Source: a virus. Taken from it: a stretch of DNA of 26,167 nt. The notes beneath the pieces are model-generated. The model worked only from the letters and a program-made list of their open reading frames with translations. It did no database searches and was not told the origin of the DNA. The stretch is from the IMG/VR virus record IMGVR_UViG_3300022833_000042, positions 1 through 26,167 of that record. One strand, 5' to 3'. The translations under genes and the position numbers were made by a program. Shown here piece after piece: positions 1-6,882 of this stretch. Numbering within the stretch: position 1 is the stretch's first letter; each line of letters opens with the position of its first letter.

Positions 1-232
1 CTTCTTCAAGAGCCGCAAGATCTTCTGCTATCTCTGGCTTGTACTGCCTCATTGCGATTTGGACACACTCCATCAGTACGTCCATCGACTTTTCATTGTC
101 ATCGGCAACTTGCGCTACCTGCTCAAATTTTTTCATAAAACTACGCAGCAGCGAAATCTTTAGTGGTCTAACAGTTATGGTAGATCCATCCATTAGCTTT
201 AGCGTGTTCTCTTCGTTAATAGTTACAGCCAT
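1..232 (-). CDS. Tail assembly chaperone paralogue, 3' end cut by window
   Basis: The first 77 codons are visible; the frame is open to the window edge. The product starts MAVTINEENT and aligns from residue 1 with the upstream 229-aa protein, about 27 of 70 residues identical by eye, including the stretches PLKI, LR.FM and ECV.I.M. Start is ATG at 232 with a GAGAGG Shine-Dalgarno 8 bases upstream, so this is an independent gene and not a frameshift extension of its neighbour. Its place after the tube protein is that of tail assembly chaperones, which in this phage type bind the tape measure protein during tail assembly. That role is inferred from position and duplication. The missing end prevents a check for a slippery site. 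Confidence 0.72.
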   Translation of the reverse strand, partial: MAVTINEENTLKLMDGSTITVRPLKISLLRSFMKKFEQVAQVADDNEKSMDVLMECVQIAMRQYKPEIAEDLAALEE

Positions 233-240
233 TCTTTTTT

Positions 241-246
241 CCTCTC
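241..246 (-). promoter_or_regulatory. Shine-Dalgarno site of second chaperone gene
   Basis: GAGAGG on the minus strand lies 8 bases before the ATG at 232. It supports that start and gives this gene a leader of about 30 bases, unlike its leaderless paralogue upstream. Confidence 0.6.
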
Positions 247-269
247 AATAGCCCCGTTTGGTTATTACA

Positions 270-278
270 AGTATACCA
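270..278 (-). promoter_or_regulatory. Extended -10 promoter of second chaperone gene
   Basis: TGGTATACT on the minus strand matches the extended -10 form TG-n-TATAAT with one difference in the hexamer. It lies 37 bases before the ATG at 232, between the two chaperone genes. No good -35 hexamer is seen, as is usual for extended -10 promoters. Confidence 0.55.
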
Positions 279-290
279 CAAAGGGAATTT

Positions 291-980
291 TTATTTTTTA
301 GTTAAGTCCTCGTAGCCCAGCCCCATGCCTATTCCGAAGCCCGCATTCCTAGCATTTACACCCTGCAAGGCTGTAATATCGTTTGCATCTTTAGCTTTTC
401 CACCACTGAATACACGAGCCTTCATTTCTTCCCACTCATCCTTCTTGCCCGACTGCTTGTCAATGTCAATACCTTGAATTGCTGCCAAAAACTTTTTCTC
501 TGAGTATTCAGCTTCCCTCTTTGCATTAAGAGTGGCAGACAGCTCTGGCATAGACATTGAAAGCTCTAGGTCCTCATAGTCCTTCCATATTCCCAGAAGG
601 AACACTTCTGCCTCGAGCTCTGCAAGCTTTGTGTTTTCCCAGGACACTGAAGAGTCCGTAGCCTTTTCTTTTATTTCAGAGGGCTCATTCTCAGGCTCTA
701 TCTTTATCCCAGCGGCAAACTTTAGTATTGCGTATAGACCTTGTATGTCAAGGTTATCCTCTACGTCATAAATGGTTTTTATTGAAGGGCAGAACTGCTT
801 CATAGATATCCTTACGCACTCTAGGATATGTGTCATGGACTCGTCATCATTCTCTGAACTTTCGATATACCGGAAGGCATCCATAAACTCTCTGAGATAT
901 TTAATTTTTAACGGGGTGACATAAAGCTCTGTACCGTCGACTAATTCGACGATACCGGATTCATAAATTTTAGTTGCCAT
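291..980 (-). CDS. Tail assembly chaperone (first copy)
   Basis: The product is 229 aa from the ATG at 980. The frame is open 13 codons further up, but I choose 980 because MATKIYESG then aligns with the first residues of the downstream paralogue and because a promoter box sits exactly 6 bases before it. The N-terminal 70 residues form the shared domain; residues about 110-175 are helix-rich and charged, and the end is Gly-rich with a Lys tail. It follows the tail tube gene, the usual place for the G-type chaperone that coats the tape measure protein. No known catalytic motif is seen. Function is inferred from order and the paralogue. Confidence 0.72.
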   Translation of the reverse strand: MATKIYESGIVELVDGTELYVTPLKIKYLREFMDAFRYIESSENDDESMTHILECVRISMKQFCPSIKTIYDVEDNLDIQGLYAILKFAAGIKIEPENEPSEIKEKATDSSVSWENTKLAELEAEVFLLGIWKDYEDLELSMSMPELSATLNAKREAEYSEKKFLAAIQGIDIDKQSGKKDEWEEMKARVFSGGKAKDANDITALQGVNARNAGFGIGMGLGYEDLTKK

Positions 981-986
981 CCTATA

Positions 987-995
987 AGTATAGCA
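987..995 (-). promoter_or_regulatory. Extended -10 promoter, leaderless chaperone gene
   Basis: TGCTATACT ends 6 bases before the ATG at 980, so transcription should begin at or next to the start codon. It directly follows the U-tract of the tail-tube terminator, forming a compact terminator-promoter junction. Confidence 0.6.
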
Positions 996-1029
996 AAAAG
1001 AAATCCCCCCCAGATGCAATCTGAGAGGG
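994..1029 (-). terminator. Intrinsic terminator after tail tube gene
   Basis: On the minus strand an 11-pair stem (CCCTCTCAGAT with ATCTGGGGGGG, two G-U pairs) closes a three-base loop at 1016-1018 and is followed by ATTTCTTTTT. This fits a rho-independent terminator of the major tail protein transcript. It would let the tube gene be transcribed more than the chaperones. Confidence 0.8.
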
Positions 1030-1056
1030 AAATCTATATTAAATTATATTTACTTT

Positions 1057-1680
1057 TTATGCAGCTGGGATTGTGCGATCTACGATCTTTCCATATGACG
1101 CTGAGTCATTTGGTAGAAGACGGAACGAGACCTCAAACATTGTTGCCTCATCACGCTTTGCTGATACTGTAACATTCTCAATGGAGAGTGCTCGGTATGC
1201 AACATAGACGCGCTCAACCTGGTCAGAAAGTGCACAGTCTCCTGTACCTGGTCCAACGGCTACTAGGCCTCTCTCAACTGGACATTCTCCAATTTCACCT
1301 GCGGACAGGTTTAGTGTTGGGTTCAGTGCAACTGTAGTTAGGTCTGCGTCTTTTCCAGCAATAGAAAACAAGAGGTTCTCTAGAGTGGACTCAGCGAAAG
1401 CAGTGTTAAGATTAACCTGCATTCCCTGCTTGTAAAGCTTTGCAACGTCTAGTACCTGGTCAACCTGAACTTCTCCGAAGTCTGGCTGAAACAAAATCTC
1501 TAGGCCGTTCATTGTGTAGCCTACGTTACGGAAGTCTACGTCGCCATCAAGTGTTTCCTTGAACGACACGTCATCCACGTAAGCTGGAAGATCTGCGTCT
1601 GTAAGAAGCCCATCTTCGTACGTAAATAGTGCTGCTGCTCCAACGATAATGTTGGAACTAGATCCACGTGTATATGCCAT
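1057..1680 (-). CDS. Major tail (tube) protein
   Basis: The 207-aa product begins MAYTRGSSSN and is predicted to be beta-rich (DDVSFKETLDGDVDFRNVGY; repeated short strands through residue 200). Size, the position between the neck genes and the chaperones, and its private transcription unit all fit the protein that polymerises into the tail tube. There is a strong extended -10 box about 57 bases upstream, a GAGGTGA Shine-Dalgarno before the ATG, and a strong terminator after the stop, as expected for a protein made in hundreds of copies. No sheath gene lies next to it, which favours a non-contractile tail. The family assignment is inferred from context, not from a signature motif. Confidence 0.75.
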   Translation of the reverse strand: MAYTRGSSSNIIVGAAALFTYEDGLLTDADLPAYVDDVSFKETLDGDVDFRNVGYTMNGLEILFQPDFGEVQVDQVLDVAKLYKQGMQVNLNTAFAESTLENLLFSIAGKDADLTTVALNPTLNLSAGEIGECPVERGLVAVGPGTGDCALSDQVERVYVAYRALSIENVTVSAKRDEATMFEVSFRLLPNDSASYGKIVDRTIPAA

Positions 1681-1685
1681 ATTAT

Positions 1686-1692
1686 TTCACCT
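1686..1692 (-). promoter_or_regulatory. Shine-Dalgarno site of tail tube gene
   Basis: GAGGTGA on the minus strand lies 5 bases before the ATG at 1680. It is among the strongest such sites in the window, together with that of the capsid gene. Confidence 0.7.
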
Positions 1693-1736
1693 CTTTTTCC
1701 TTAAATAGAGTAAAGAGCGTTTGTTTCCTCATCATT

Positions 1737-1745
1737 ATTATACCA
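1737..1745 (-). promoter_or_regulatory. Extended -10 promoter of tail tube gene
   Basis: TGGTATAAT is a perfect extended -10 box. It predicts a leader of about 50 bases carrying a good Shine-Dalgarno. The T-rich plus-strand stretch upstream (A-tract on the coding strand) may act as an AT-rich up element. Confidence 0.68.
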
Positions 1746-1760
1746 CGTTTTTTTAACTAT

Positions 1761-2282
1761 CTATTTATGCCAGTCGTAGTCAATGATTATTTTATTCCCC
1801 GCATAGGTCCTTGCAGTGCCAAAATCAATGAGGTCTCTAGTCTCTTCTAGCTGGTAAATCTTGATTCTATGAAAGAAGGGTGTAGGTCGGACTTCTCCTT
1901 TATCGTCTAGAAGTGGGTTTGCAGATGCCTGCTTTGCTGCAGAAAAAGAGTTTAGCTCCTGAGCAGACTCGTCTTCTCTGTCTAGAAGGTCCTGTATTAC
2001 TTGCGTGGCTTCAATCAGCTGCACTGGATCACCAGATGTCTTGTAGAAGTAATACAAGAGCTGCTCTGACTTTATGTGAGGAAATGGAGTCTTTCTCATT
2101 TTAAACATTCTATCGTAAACAGCAAAAATATTATTAGCCGCGTCAGGAAAGGATACTGTCAAGTCCTCGATAGCTGTTGGTGAAGTCGGGAAGAAGGGAA
2201 ACACAAAATCTGCCCCAAGCGTATCTGGTACGGCCTGTGCTAGATATGAGTTAATAAAAGCTGGTGGGTAATATATAGCCAT
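1761..2282 (-). CDS. Probable tail terminator protein
   Basis: The 173-aa product starts MAIYYPPAFI at an ATG that overlaps the stop of the gp10-like gene by one base (TAATG), so the two are translationally coupled. The middle part (about residues 55-100) has KMRKTPFPHIKSEQLLYYFYKT followed by a helical segment, a layout like phage tail-completion or terminator proteins, which ring the tip of the tail tube and end its growth. It is the last gene of the neck operon and lies just before the tail tube gene, the usual place for the terminator. I rely on order and size; no diagnostic motif is visible. Confidence 0.55.
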   Translation of the reverse strand: MAIYYPPAFINSYLAQAVPDTLGADFVFPFFPTSPTAIEDLTVSFPDAANNIFAVYDRMFKMRKTPFPHIKSEQLLYYFYKTSGDPVQLIEATQVIQDLLDREDESAQELNSFSAAKQASANPLLDDKGEVRPTPFFHRIKIYQLEETRDLIDFGTARTYAGNKIIIDYDWHK

Positions 2283-2956
2283 TAGATGTCTACCTGTGCC
2301 TTTGTTATCCAGGAGTACCCTGCAGACAGGCCTATAGATTTTCCGCCTGCCATGCCGCTTCTAATGTTATTATGAAAGGCCTTTGGCCTGGATAAGTATG
2401 CCCTTAACCCCGTGGCGTCAAGGAACGCCTGAGAAAAGTACTGGTCCATAAATATGTTAAAGACTCTTTCAAAGGATCCTTGGGCATCTGCCCCTCCAGG
2501 ATTGGCTACGTCAATCGGCCCCCTAGTAAACACTGTCTCACCGTCTTGCTCAAAAGCAAGTACCGTAGATCTTTTTGGAGCAATCCTGACAGGGATTCCG
2601 TACTCCATGATTCTTGCCTTATCGTAAAATGGTACATTAGAGCCGTTCTGGATAGCCTCTGATTGCCTGAATGTTGAAGAGACTGAAACCCCAGCACCAG
2701 TAACAACGTAGTCTATGTCGTACAGCCTTGCCGATGGGTTTCCGGAACTGTACCACTCGTATACGTGCTGCAGTGCCTCTGGGTCCACCCTAGCATTTGA
2801 GTCTATAAACTGCTTAGCCATCTCTACGGCTGACTTACCTATCTCCCTTTTGAATACTCTTTTGCCCCTCTGGGCACCGTCCAGAAAGCCAATGGAGTAC
2901 TGGACCAAATTGTTCATGTCTTTATTAAAGGATGACATCCCAAACACAGCCCTCAT
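2282..2956 (-). CDS. HK97 gp10-like neck or tail-completion protein
   Basis: The 224-aa product begins MRAVFGMSSF. A helical N-terminal part (residues 8-50, with KREIGKSAVEMAKQFID) is followed by beta-rich segments and a basic, Gly-rich C terminus (IRSGMAGGKSIGLSAG). This and its place between the stopper and terminator candidates fit the HK97 gp10 type neck proteins. Start is the ATG overlapping the previous stop (TAATG) with AGGAAA 8 bases upstream; M7 is an alternative start. The surrounding genes are packed with 1-base overlaps, as expected for proteins made in similar low numbers for the head-tail joint. Confidence 0.55.
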   Translation of the reverse strand: MRAVFGMSSFNKDMNNLVQYSIGFLDGAQRGKRVFKREIGKSAVEMAKQFIDSNARVDPEALQHVYEWYSSGNPSARLYDIDYVVTGAGVSVSSTFRQSEAIQNGSNVPFYDKARIMEYGIPVRIAPKRSTVLAFEQDGETVFTRGPIDVANPGGADAQGSFERVFNIFMDQYFSQAFLDATGLRAYLSRPKAFHNNIRSGMAGGKSIGLSAGYSWITKAQVDI

Positions 2957-3405
2957 TAGATATTTCCTGCCTGGTTTTCGGACCTTCGTATTACTACCTT
3001 ATAATATTCGATGCTTCCGAAAGGCCCTACAAAAGGCTCTACAGATGCAAGCTCAAAGATAGTAGACCTGCCCGAGCGAACCCCAGCAGTTTCGTTATAA
3101 AGATAATTCTTTTGCTTGTCTTTAATGTTAGTTAAGATTACGTTAGTTATAGAGTTCTTTTCCTGCCTTGCGGAAAGCCTAGGGTCGGCTTTTAACCGAC
3201 CTACCAAGACGAACTCTTGGGTGATGTTTATGTTTGGCTTAACGTCTTCTGAAAATGCAGAACCTGCGGAGGAGAAGTTGCAAGCAATGGTTCTGTCTAG
3301 CAGCCATTCCTTCTTTATGTTTCCGTAACTTCCTTGCTCTACGATTGGGTGCAGGATGTCTACCTGCATCGGAAAGGTAAAGTCGATTACGTCACATGCA
3401 GCCAC
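2956..3405 (-). CDS. Head-closure (stopper-like) protein
   Basis: The 149-aa product starts at a GTG that overlaps the preceding stop by one base (TAGTG), with AGGAG 8 bases upstream. It is predicted to be a small beta protein: VDILHPIVEQGSYGN near residue 15 and YYKVVIRRSENQ at the end resemble SPP1 gp16-like stoppers, which close the connector after DNA packaging. Position after the connector gene and before the gp10-like gene agrees. The assignment is by size, predicted fold and order only. Confidence 0.5.
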   Translation of the reverse strand: MAACDVIDFTFPMQVDILHPIVEQGSYGNIKKEWLLDRTIACNFSSAGSAFSEDVKPNINITQEFVLVGRLKADPRLSARQEKNSITNVILTNIKDKQKNYLYNETAGVRSGRSTIFELASVEPFVGPFGSIEYYKVVIRRSENQAGNI

Positions 3406-4556
3406 TACAGGACTCCTAGCCTAGTAATCGTGTCAACGTGTCGGCTCAGGATCTTGTCAACTATTAGGTTTCCTGTTCCACCAAAGAGTTGCTTGTCAAA
3501 CTGAATCTTAAACTGGTCCGTGTTATAAGCAGATACATACCTCTGAAAATACTCAAGCTTTCCACATTTGAGGTCTTCAACTAGAAGCTTTGTGGCATAC
3601 TCGATGTCTGGAGAAATGGCCTTGGGGCCTACATCCAGAACAAAGTTATAGTCCCATCCTTTAGGAAAGTCTCCGAAGTTTCTTGCGTCATACACCAGGT
3701 CTCCTCGACCAATAGGTACTGTGACTTGCCGGCCTTCTAGCCTGTTTACTACGCCAGCGAGCTCTCTTACGATTGCCGAGTTATCTCGTGAGACCTTGTA
3801 CAAGACATCCCAACCCCTAAGAGCTAGGGCAAAATTTTCATCTGCAACTGGGGAGTAGTCTGCGATCTTTGCTCTGACCCTAAAAGAATGCTCATCAATT
3901 ATTTCTGATACTATAAAAGATCCGTTAAGTGATTCGTACTCTTCTTGGACACCAGAGATTACAATCCTATTTCCTACTTCATACTTGTTTGCCTCAACTG
4001 TTGTTAGGCCTACATCTTTTGTTACTGGCTGCTCTGCATCATGGAATCCTGAGATTCTTAGCTTGACGTCTTCTCCATCAAAAACTAATTTGCTGTTCTC
4101 ATAAACACGTAGTACTTTGTTTACATCGTACCATAATGGCATATAATCTGAGCCCTGCCCAGCAGCTTGCACGTTTACTTTTTTATTGTAAAAGCCTTTG
4201 GCTACTACGCTATCAATAATTGCCCTGGAGACTATCTCCAAGGTCTTGTACTCCAAGATTTCTGAAGCTGTTGTACCTAATGTTTTGGGGTCTACGTAGG
4301 GCCTATAGATGTCTAGGTTGTCTTCTACTACCGTTTGCCCTGTTGAGTCTAATACCTTGAACAAGAACTTCCTGTCAAATTGTACCATTGACTTTGGAAG
4401 AGAGTAGGTTATCTTAGATGTAGCGTTTGAGACTACGTCAGCATTTTGAAATGAGTGATCCACCAAATCTTCTATATAAATTACATAAGAAGTATTTGCT
4501 TCTGGTACGTCCCAAGTAGTTACTATTGGATATGGTGGAACCCTCAATATCTCCAT
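3405..4556 (-). CDS. Head-to-tail connector (adaptor) protein
   Basis: The 383-aa product starts MEILRVPPYP one base after the stop of the small acidic gene upstream. Residues 1-85 look like an Ig or fibronectin-like beta domain (TTWDVPEANTSYVIYIED). The middle (about 150-240) is again beta-rich, and the C-terminal part (270-383) is mixed, ending in a basic segment. Being the first larger gene after the capsid and the first of a tight neck operon suggests the adaptor that docks on the portal. It is larger than the usual gp6/gp15-type adaptor (100-200 aa), the extra length probably being surface Ig-like domains. It could instead be another minor head protein. Confidence 0.45.
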   Translation of the reverse strand: MEILRVPPYPIVTTWDVPEANTSYVIYIEDLVDHSFQNADVVSNATSKITYSLPKSMVQFDRKFLFKVLDSTGQTVVEDNLDIYRPYVDPKTLGTTASEILEYKTLEIVSRAIIDSVVAKGFYNKKVNVQAAGQGSDYMPLWYDVNKVLRVYENSKLVFDGEDVKLRISGFHDAEQPVTKDVGLTTVEANKYEVGNRIVISGVQEEYESLNGSFIVSEIIDEHSFRVRAKIADYSPVADENFALALRGWDVLYKVSRDNSAIVRELAGVVNRLEGRQVTVPIGRGDLVYDARNFGDFPKGWDYNFVLDVGPKAISPDIEYATKLLVEDLKCGKLEYFQRYVSAYNTDQFKIQFDKQLFGGTGNLIVDKILSRHVDTITRLGVL

Positions 4557-4557
4557 G

Positions 4558-5031
4558 CTAGTTGCCGAATTCCTCTTTTATTTCTTCTGGGGTTGCCAGA
4601 CGGACAGCTCCAAGGGTTACCCACTGAATGGAATCTTTCTTGGACACTATGTTGTAACCTCTATAAACCTTGCCAAGACCACTCCAGCTTAGGTTTCTTT
4701 CAGAAAATACTGCAACTTTTTCCTCACTGACAACAGCTTTTTTCTTAGCTGGTGCCTTGGTGGATGGCTTCTTGGATGATGAGCCGATAGCTCCATCCTT
4801 TACTGGCGCTAAGGCTGGCTCTGAAGGTACTGGATCTGGGGATGTTATTACATTTACACCCTCGGTCTTTACAGCTTCTTCTTCGACAACATCGGCAACA
4901 TCTACGTCTGAAGGCTTACCCTCAAAGGCTTCCTGTGTTTCTCCTTCTGGTCTTTCAAACTTAGTTCCGTCTTGAACTAGTCCGTCTCCATCGCCATCTC
5001 TAGCTTCTGGTTTAAATACATTTTCTGTCAT
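4558..5031 (-). CDS. Possible head decoration protein with EF-hand-like loop
   Basis: The 157-aa product has three parts: residues 1-30 with a DGDGDGLVQDGT loop at 12-23 that matches a calcium-binding EF-hand or dockerin-type loop; a long acidic, then Pro/Ala/Lys-rich linker (30-105); and a compact C-terminal domain (106-157) with SERNLSWSGLGKVYRGYN. It follows the major capsid gene after a strong terminator and has its own perfect extended -10 box and AGGAGG site, so it should be abundant. Decoration or head-fibre proteins often sit here and combine flexible linkers with a small capsid-binding domain. The role is inferred. The linker composition suggests an exposed, flexible rod. Confidence 0.5.
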   Translation of the reverse strand: MTENVFKPEARDGDGDGLVQDGTKFERPEGETQEAFEGKPSDVDVADVVEEEAVKTEGVNVITSPDPVPSEPALAPVKDGAIGSSSKKPSTKAPAKKKAVVSEEKVAVFSERNLSWSGLGKVYRGYNIVSKKDSIQWVTLGAVRLATPEEIKEEFGN

Positions 5032-5039
5032 ATTGATAT

Positions 5040-5045
5040 TCCTCC
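5040..5045 (-). promoter_or_regulatory. Shine-Dalgarno site of post-capsid gene
   Basis: AGGAGG on the minus strand lies 8 bases before the ATG at 5031, a consensus ribosome site that confirms this start. Confidence 0.7.
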
Positions 5046-5052
5046 TGTGATA

Positions 5053-5061
5053 ATTATATCA
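5053..5061 (-). promoter_or_regulatory. Extended -10 promoter after capsid terminator
   Basis: TGATATAAT is a perfect extended -10 box placed between the capsid terminator and the next gene. It should start a transcript with a leader of about 15 bases that covers the post-capsid gene and the neck genes down to about 1761. Confidence 0.68.
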
Positions 5062-5071
5062 GATTAAACTT

Positions 5072-5103
5072 AAAAAGGGGCAGAGGCGAGATGCCCCTGC
5101 CCC
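5072..5103 (-). terminator. Intrinsic terminator after major capsid gene
   Basis: On the minus strand GGGGCAGGGGC pairs with GCCTCTGCCCC (11 pairs, one G-U) around a five-base loop at 5088-5092, followed by TTTTT. This is a strong rho-independent terminator 25 bases after the capsid stop codon. Confidence 0.88.
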
Positions 5104-5128
5104 CTCTTAAAAAGGATACTGTTACAGA

Positions 5129-6247
5129 TTAAGCATCTGAAGCAGCGTCAGCGAACGCAATGGCGTCCTCTTCTTCCCACTGAATACCAAAACGTACGAA
5201 TACGGTATATTCAATGGTGTCCTTCTTGGCCTTGTACTCTCGGTTAACAGTAATGTCTCTCTGGAAACCCCAAATACGGTTCTGAGGGAATGTAAGGTCT
5301 ACATATCCTGCTGGGAAGTACGGAACTTCTTGAACGTCTACGCCTAGAACACGTGTAGTGCGAGCACCACCGAATGTCTGGCCGTTACCGTCTAGATAGG
5401 ACTGTGTGTTTCCCTGAGTGCCGCTGATTTGGCCTGCGAAGGCTTCAGCGACTGCGTCTGCTAGGGTACCGTTATTCTTAACGATTCCCTGGAAGGCGTC
5501 GGTACCAGCGTAGAACTTAAGGTTGTTCTTAAGTGCGCGGTACTTGCGTGGCATGGCAGTGATAATGTCTTGCATTACCTCTGGAGTCCATGCATTGCCA
5601 GCGACGGTAACGATTGACTCGTGTGCGTCTCCACCAGTCTTGGCCTTGTTAACAAAGCCATCCATGATGGACAAGAAGTTACCAGTAGCACCGTCACCAT
5701 TAATGGCTAGGTCCTCGATGTCATTTGCAAAAGCATTTGTCATCAAGCGTACTAGGTGGTCCTCAAGAGCTGCGCCCTCGATACCGTCTTCTAGACCTTC
5801 TGCAGATACTTCCCAGTCAAGACGAATCTTGCGTGTGGTAAGCTCTACCTTTGTGAATGTTGCTCCAGAGTTAGTGTAGTCGCCTGTTGCCTGTGCAGCT
5901 GCACGGATAACACGCTCTCCAACATTAACCTTCTCGAGCTCCATTGTGTTGGCCCGCATTGTAACTCTGCGGCCATCTTTGGCGAGTACAGTAGCATCCC
6001 AAACATAATCGATAAATCGACGAGCCTGCTCTGGACGGAGAATTCCGCTACCAGCATCACCCGAAGGATTAACCGCGTTTGCGCCAGTTGTTGAACCAAG
6101 TGATGCTGTTGGGATCATTCCGAGCGTTCCCGCTGCGGGAGTAGTTACCCCACCAATACCTCCTGATGCAAATGCACCTTCACCATTAAACAAACCGCTG
6201 TCTGCGCTTGCTGCATCTGGATTATTTTTCTTGATATCTTCCGACAT
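5129..6247 (-). CDS. Major capsid protein (HK97 fold)
   Basis: The 372-aa product starts at the ATG at 6247, set by an AGGAGGTGA site 4 bases upstream; the frame is open further up, but that upstream part overlaps the previous gene and has no ribosome site. Residues 1-75 are a Gly/Ala/Ser-rich arm. Then come RRFIDYVWDATVLAKDGRRV, an E-loop region (about 95-150, VGERVIRAAAQATG and VELTTRKIRLDWEVS), a helix-rich P-domain (ANDIEDLAINGDG near 185) and a C-terminal part with NRIWGFQRDITVNREY. This is the layout of HK97-fold capsid proteins. It follows the protease-scaffold gene and has its own terminator. It builds the icosahedral shell. Confidence 0.9.
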   Translation of the reverse strand: MSEDIKKNNPDAASADSGLFNGEGAFASGGIGGVTTPAAGTLGMIPTASLGSTTGANAVNPSGDAGSGILRPEQARRFIDYVWDATVLAKDGRRVTMRANTMELEKVNVGERVIRAAAQATGDYTNSGATFTKVELTTRKIRLDWEVSAEGLEDGIEGAALEDHLVRLMTNAFANDIEDLAINGDGATGNFLSIMDGFVNKAKTGGDAHESIVTVAGNAWTPEVMQDIITAMPRKYRALKNNLKFYAGTDAFQGIVKNNGTLADAVAEAFAGQISGTQGNTQSYLDGNGQTFGGARTTRVLGVDVQEVPYFPAGYVDLTFPQNRIWGFQRDITVNREYKAKKDTIEYTVFVRFGIQWEEEDAIAFADAASDA

Positions 6248-6251
6248 TATG

Positions 6252-6260
6252 TCACCTCCT
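6252..6260 (-). promoter_or_regulatory. Strong Shine-Dalgarno site of capsid gene
   Basis: AGGAGGTGA on the minus strand gives nine bases of match to the 16S rRNA tail, 4 bases before ATG 6247. It decides the start and discards the longer open frame beginning at 6316. Confidence 0.85.
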
Positions 6261-6273
6261 AAGTGATTGTTTA

Positions 6274-6882
6274 TTAATTGAATAAATCGGCAGTTTTGAG
6301 GAAACGTCCGCCCCATAGGGATTTCTCAACCTTAGTTTCAGGCTGTTCCTGTACGATCTCGCCTAGATCGCCAGATTTACGGAAAGCGGTGTCAGCCTCA
6401 ACTGCATCGATTCTCTTTCCAAACTCATTGAAGTCTCCTTCTGCATCCTGTATCTTTGAAGATACAAGACCTAGAGATTTCTTTAACTCAACAATTTCGT
6501 CATTTAGTGACTTGATTACTGTTGATAGATCGCTAAAGGCTGATGTAATACCGTCTTTAAGCTGAGATACAGCATCGGTTACATCATCTGATTTTGATAC
6601 CTCTTCGGTAACCTCGACAGGGGACTCTTGGCTGTCAGACTTCATCTCGTCATAAGACTTGTCTTCTTCCTCTTCATCCTCAACGGACATGTCTGATGAC
6701 TTCTCTTCCAAGACTTCAGCATCTGCTGACTTCTCTTCCATCTCGTCTTCTTCCATATCTTCTGTCTTGAGAACCTCACCGTACTCGTGTAGACCGGTGT
6801 TGGCATCTGCCTCTGGAGCGACCGCTGCTGCATCAGCAACTGTAGCCACTTCGACTACTTCTGCGCTTGTGTTATCAGTCAT
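6274..6882 (-). CDS. Nested scaffold protein, internal in-frame start
   Basis: An ATG at codon 254 of the protease gene (MTDNTSAEVV) is preceded by AAAGGAGG, with 8 bases of spacing, the only consensus ribosome site inside this frame that I saw. It would yield a 202-aa acidic protein with a C-terminal coiled coil and basic end, the expected form of a free scaffold. Phages such as lambda make scaffold (Nu3) from a start inside the protease gene, so the arrangement has precedent. That the site is used here is inference; the ratio of scaffold to protease would be set by it. Confidence 0.68.
   Translation of the reverse strand: MTDNTSAEVVEVATVADAAAVAPEADANTGLHEYGEVLKTEDMEEDEMEEKSADAEVLEEKSSDMSVEDEEEEDKSYDEMKSDSQESPVEVTEEVSKSDDVTDAVSQLKDGITSAFSDLSTVIKSLNDEIVELKKSLGLVSSKIQDAEGDFNEFGKRIDAVEADTAFRKSGDLGEIVQEQPETKVEKSLWGGRFLKTADLFN

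Noticed and set aside
291-300. A-tract at the end of the first chaperone gene (ACT AAA AAA TAA) as a frameshift site
   Set aside because: A -1 slip would leave the tRNA reading a mismatched TAA in the first position, and the extension would end just before the next gene without adding a domain. The paralogue has its own start and ribosome site.
981-1019. Upstream extension of the first chaperone gene
   Set aside because: It would run through the tail-tube terminator stem and the promoter box; the paralogue aligns from the ATG at 980.
6248-6316. Longer N terminus of the capsid protein from 6316
   Set aside because: It overlaps the end of the protease-scaffold gene, has no ribosome site, and the ATG at 6247 has a near-perfect Shine-Dalgarno.
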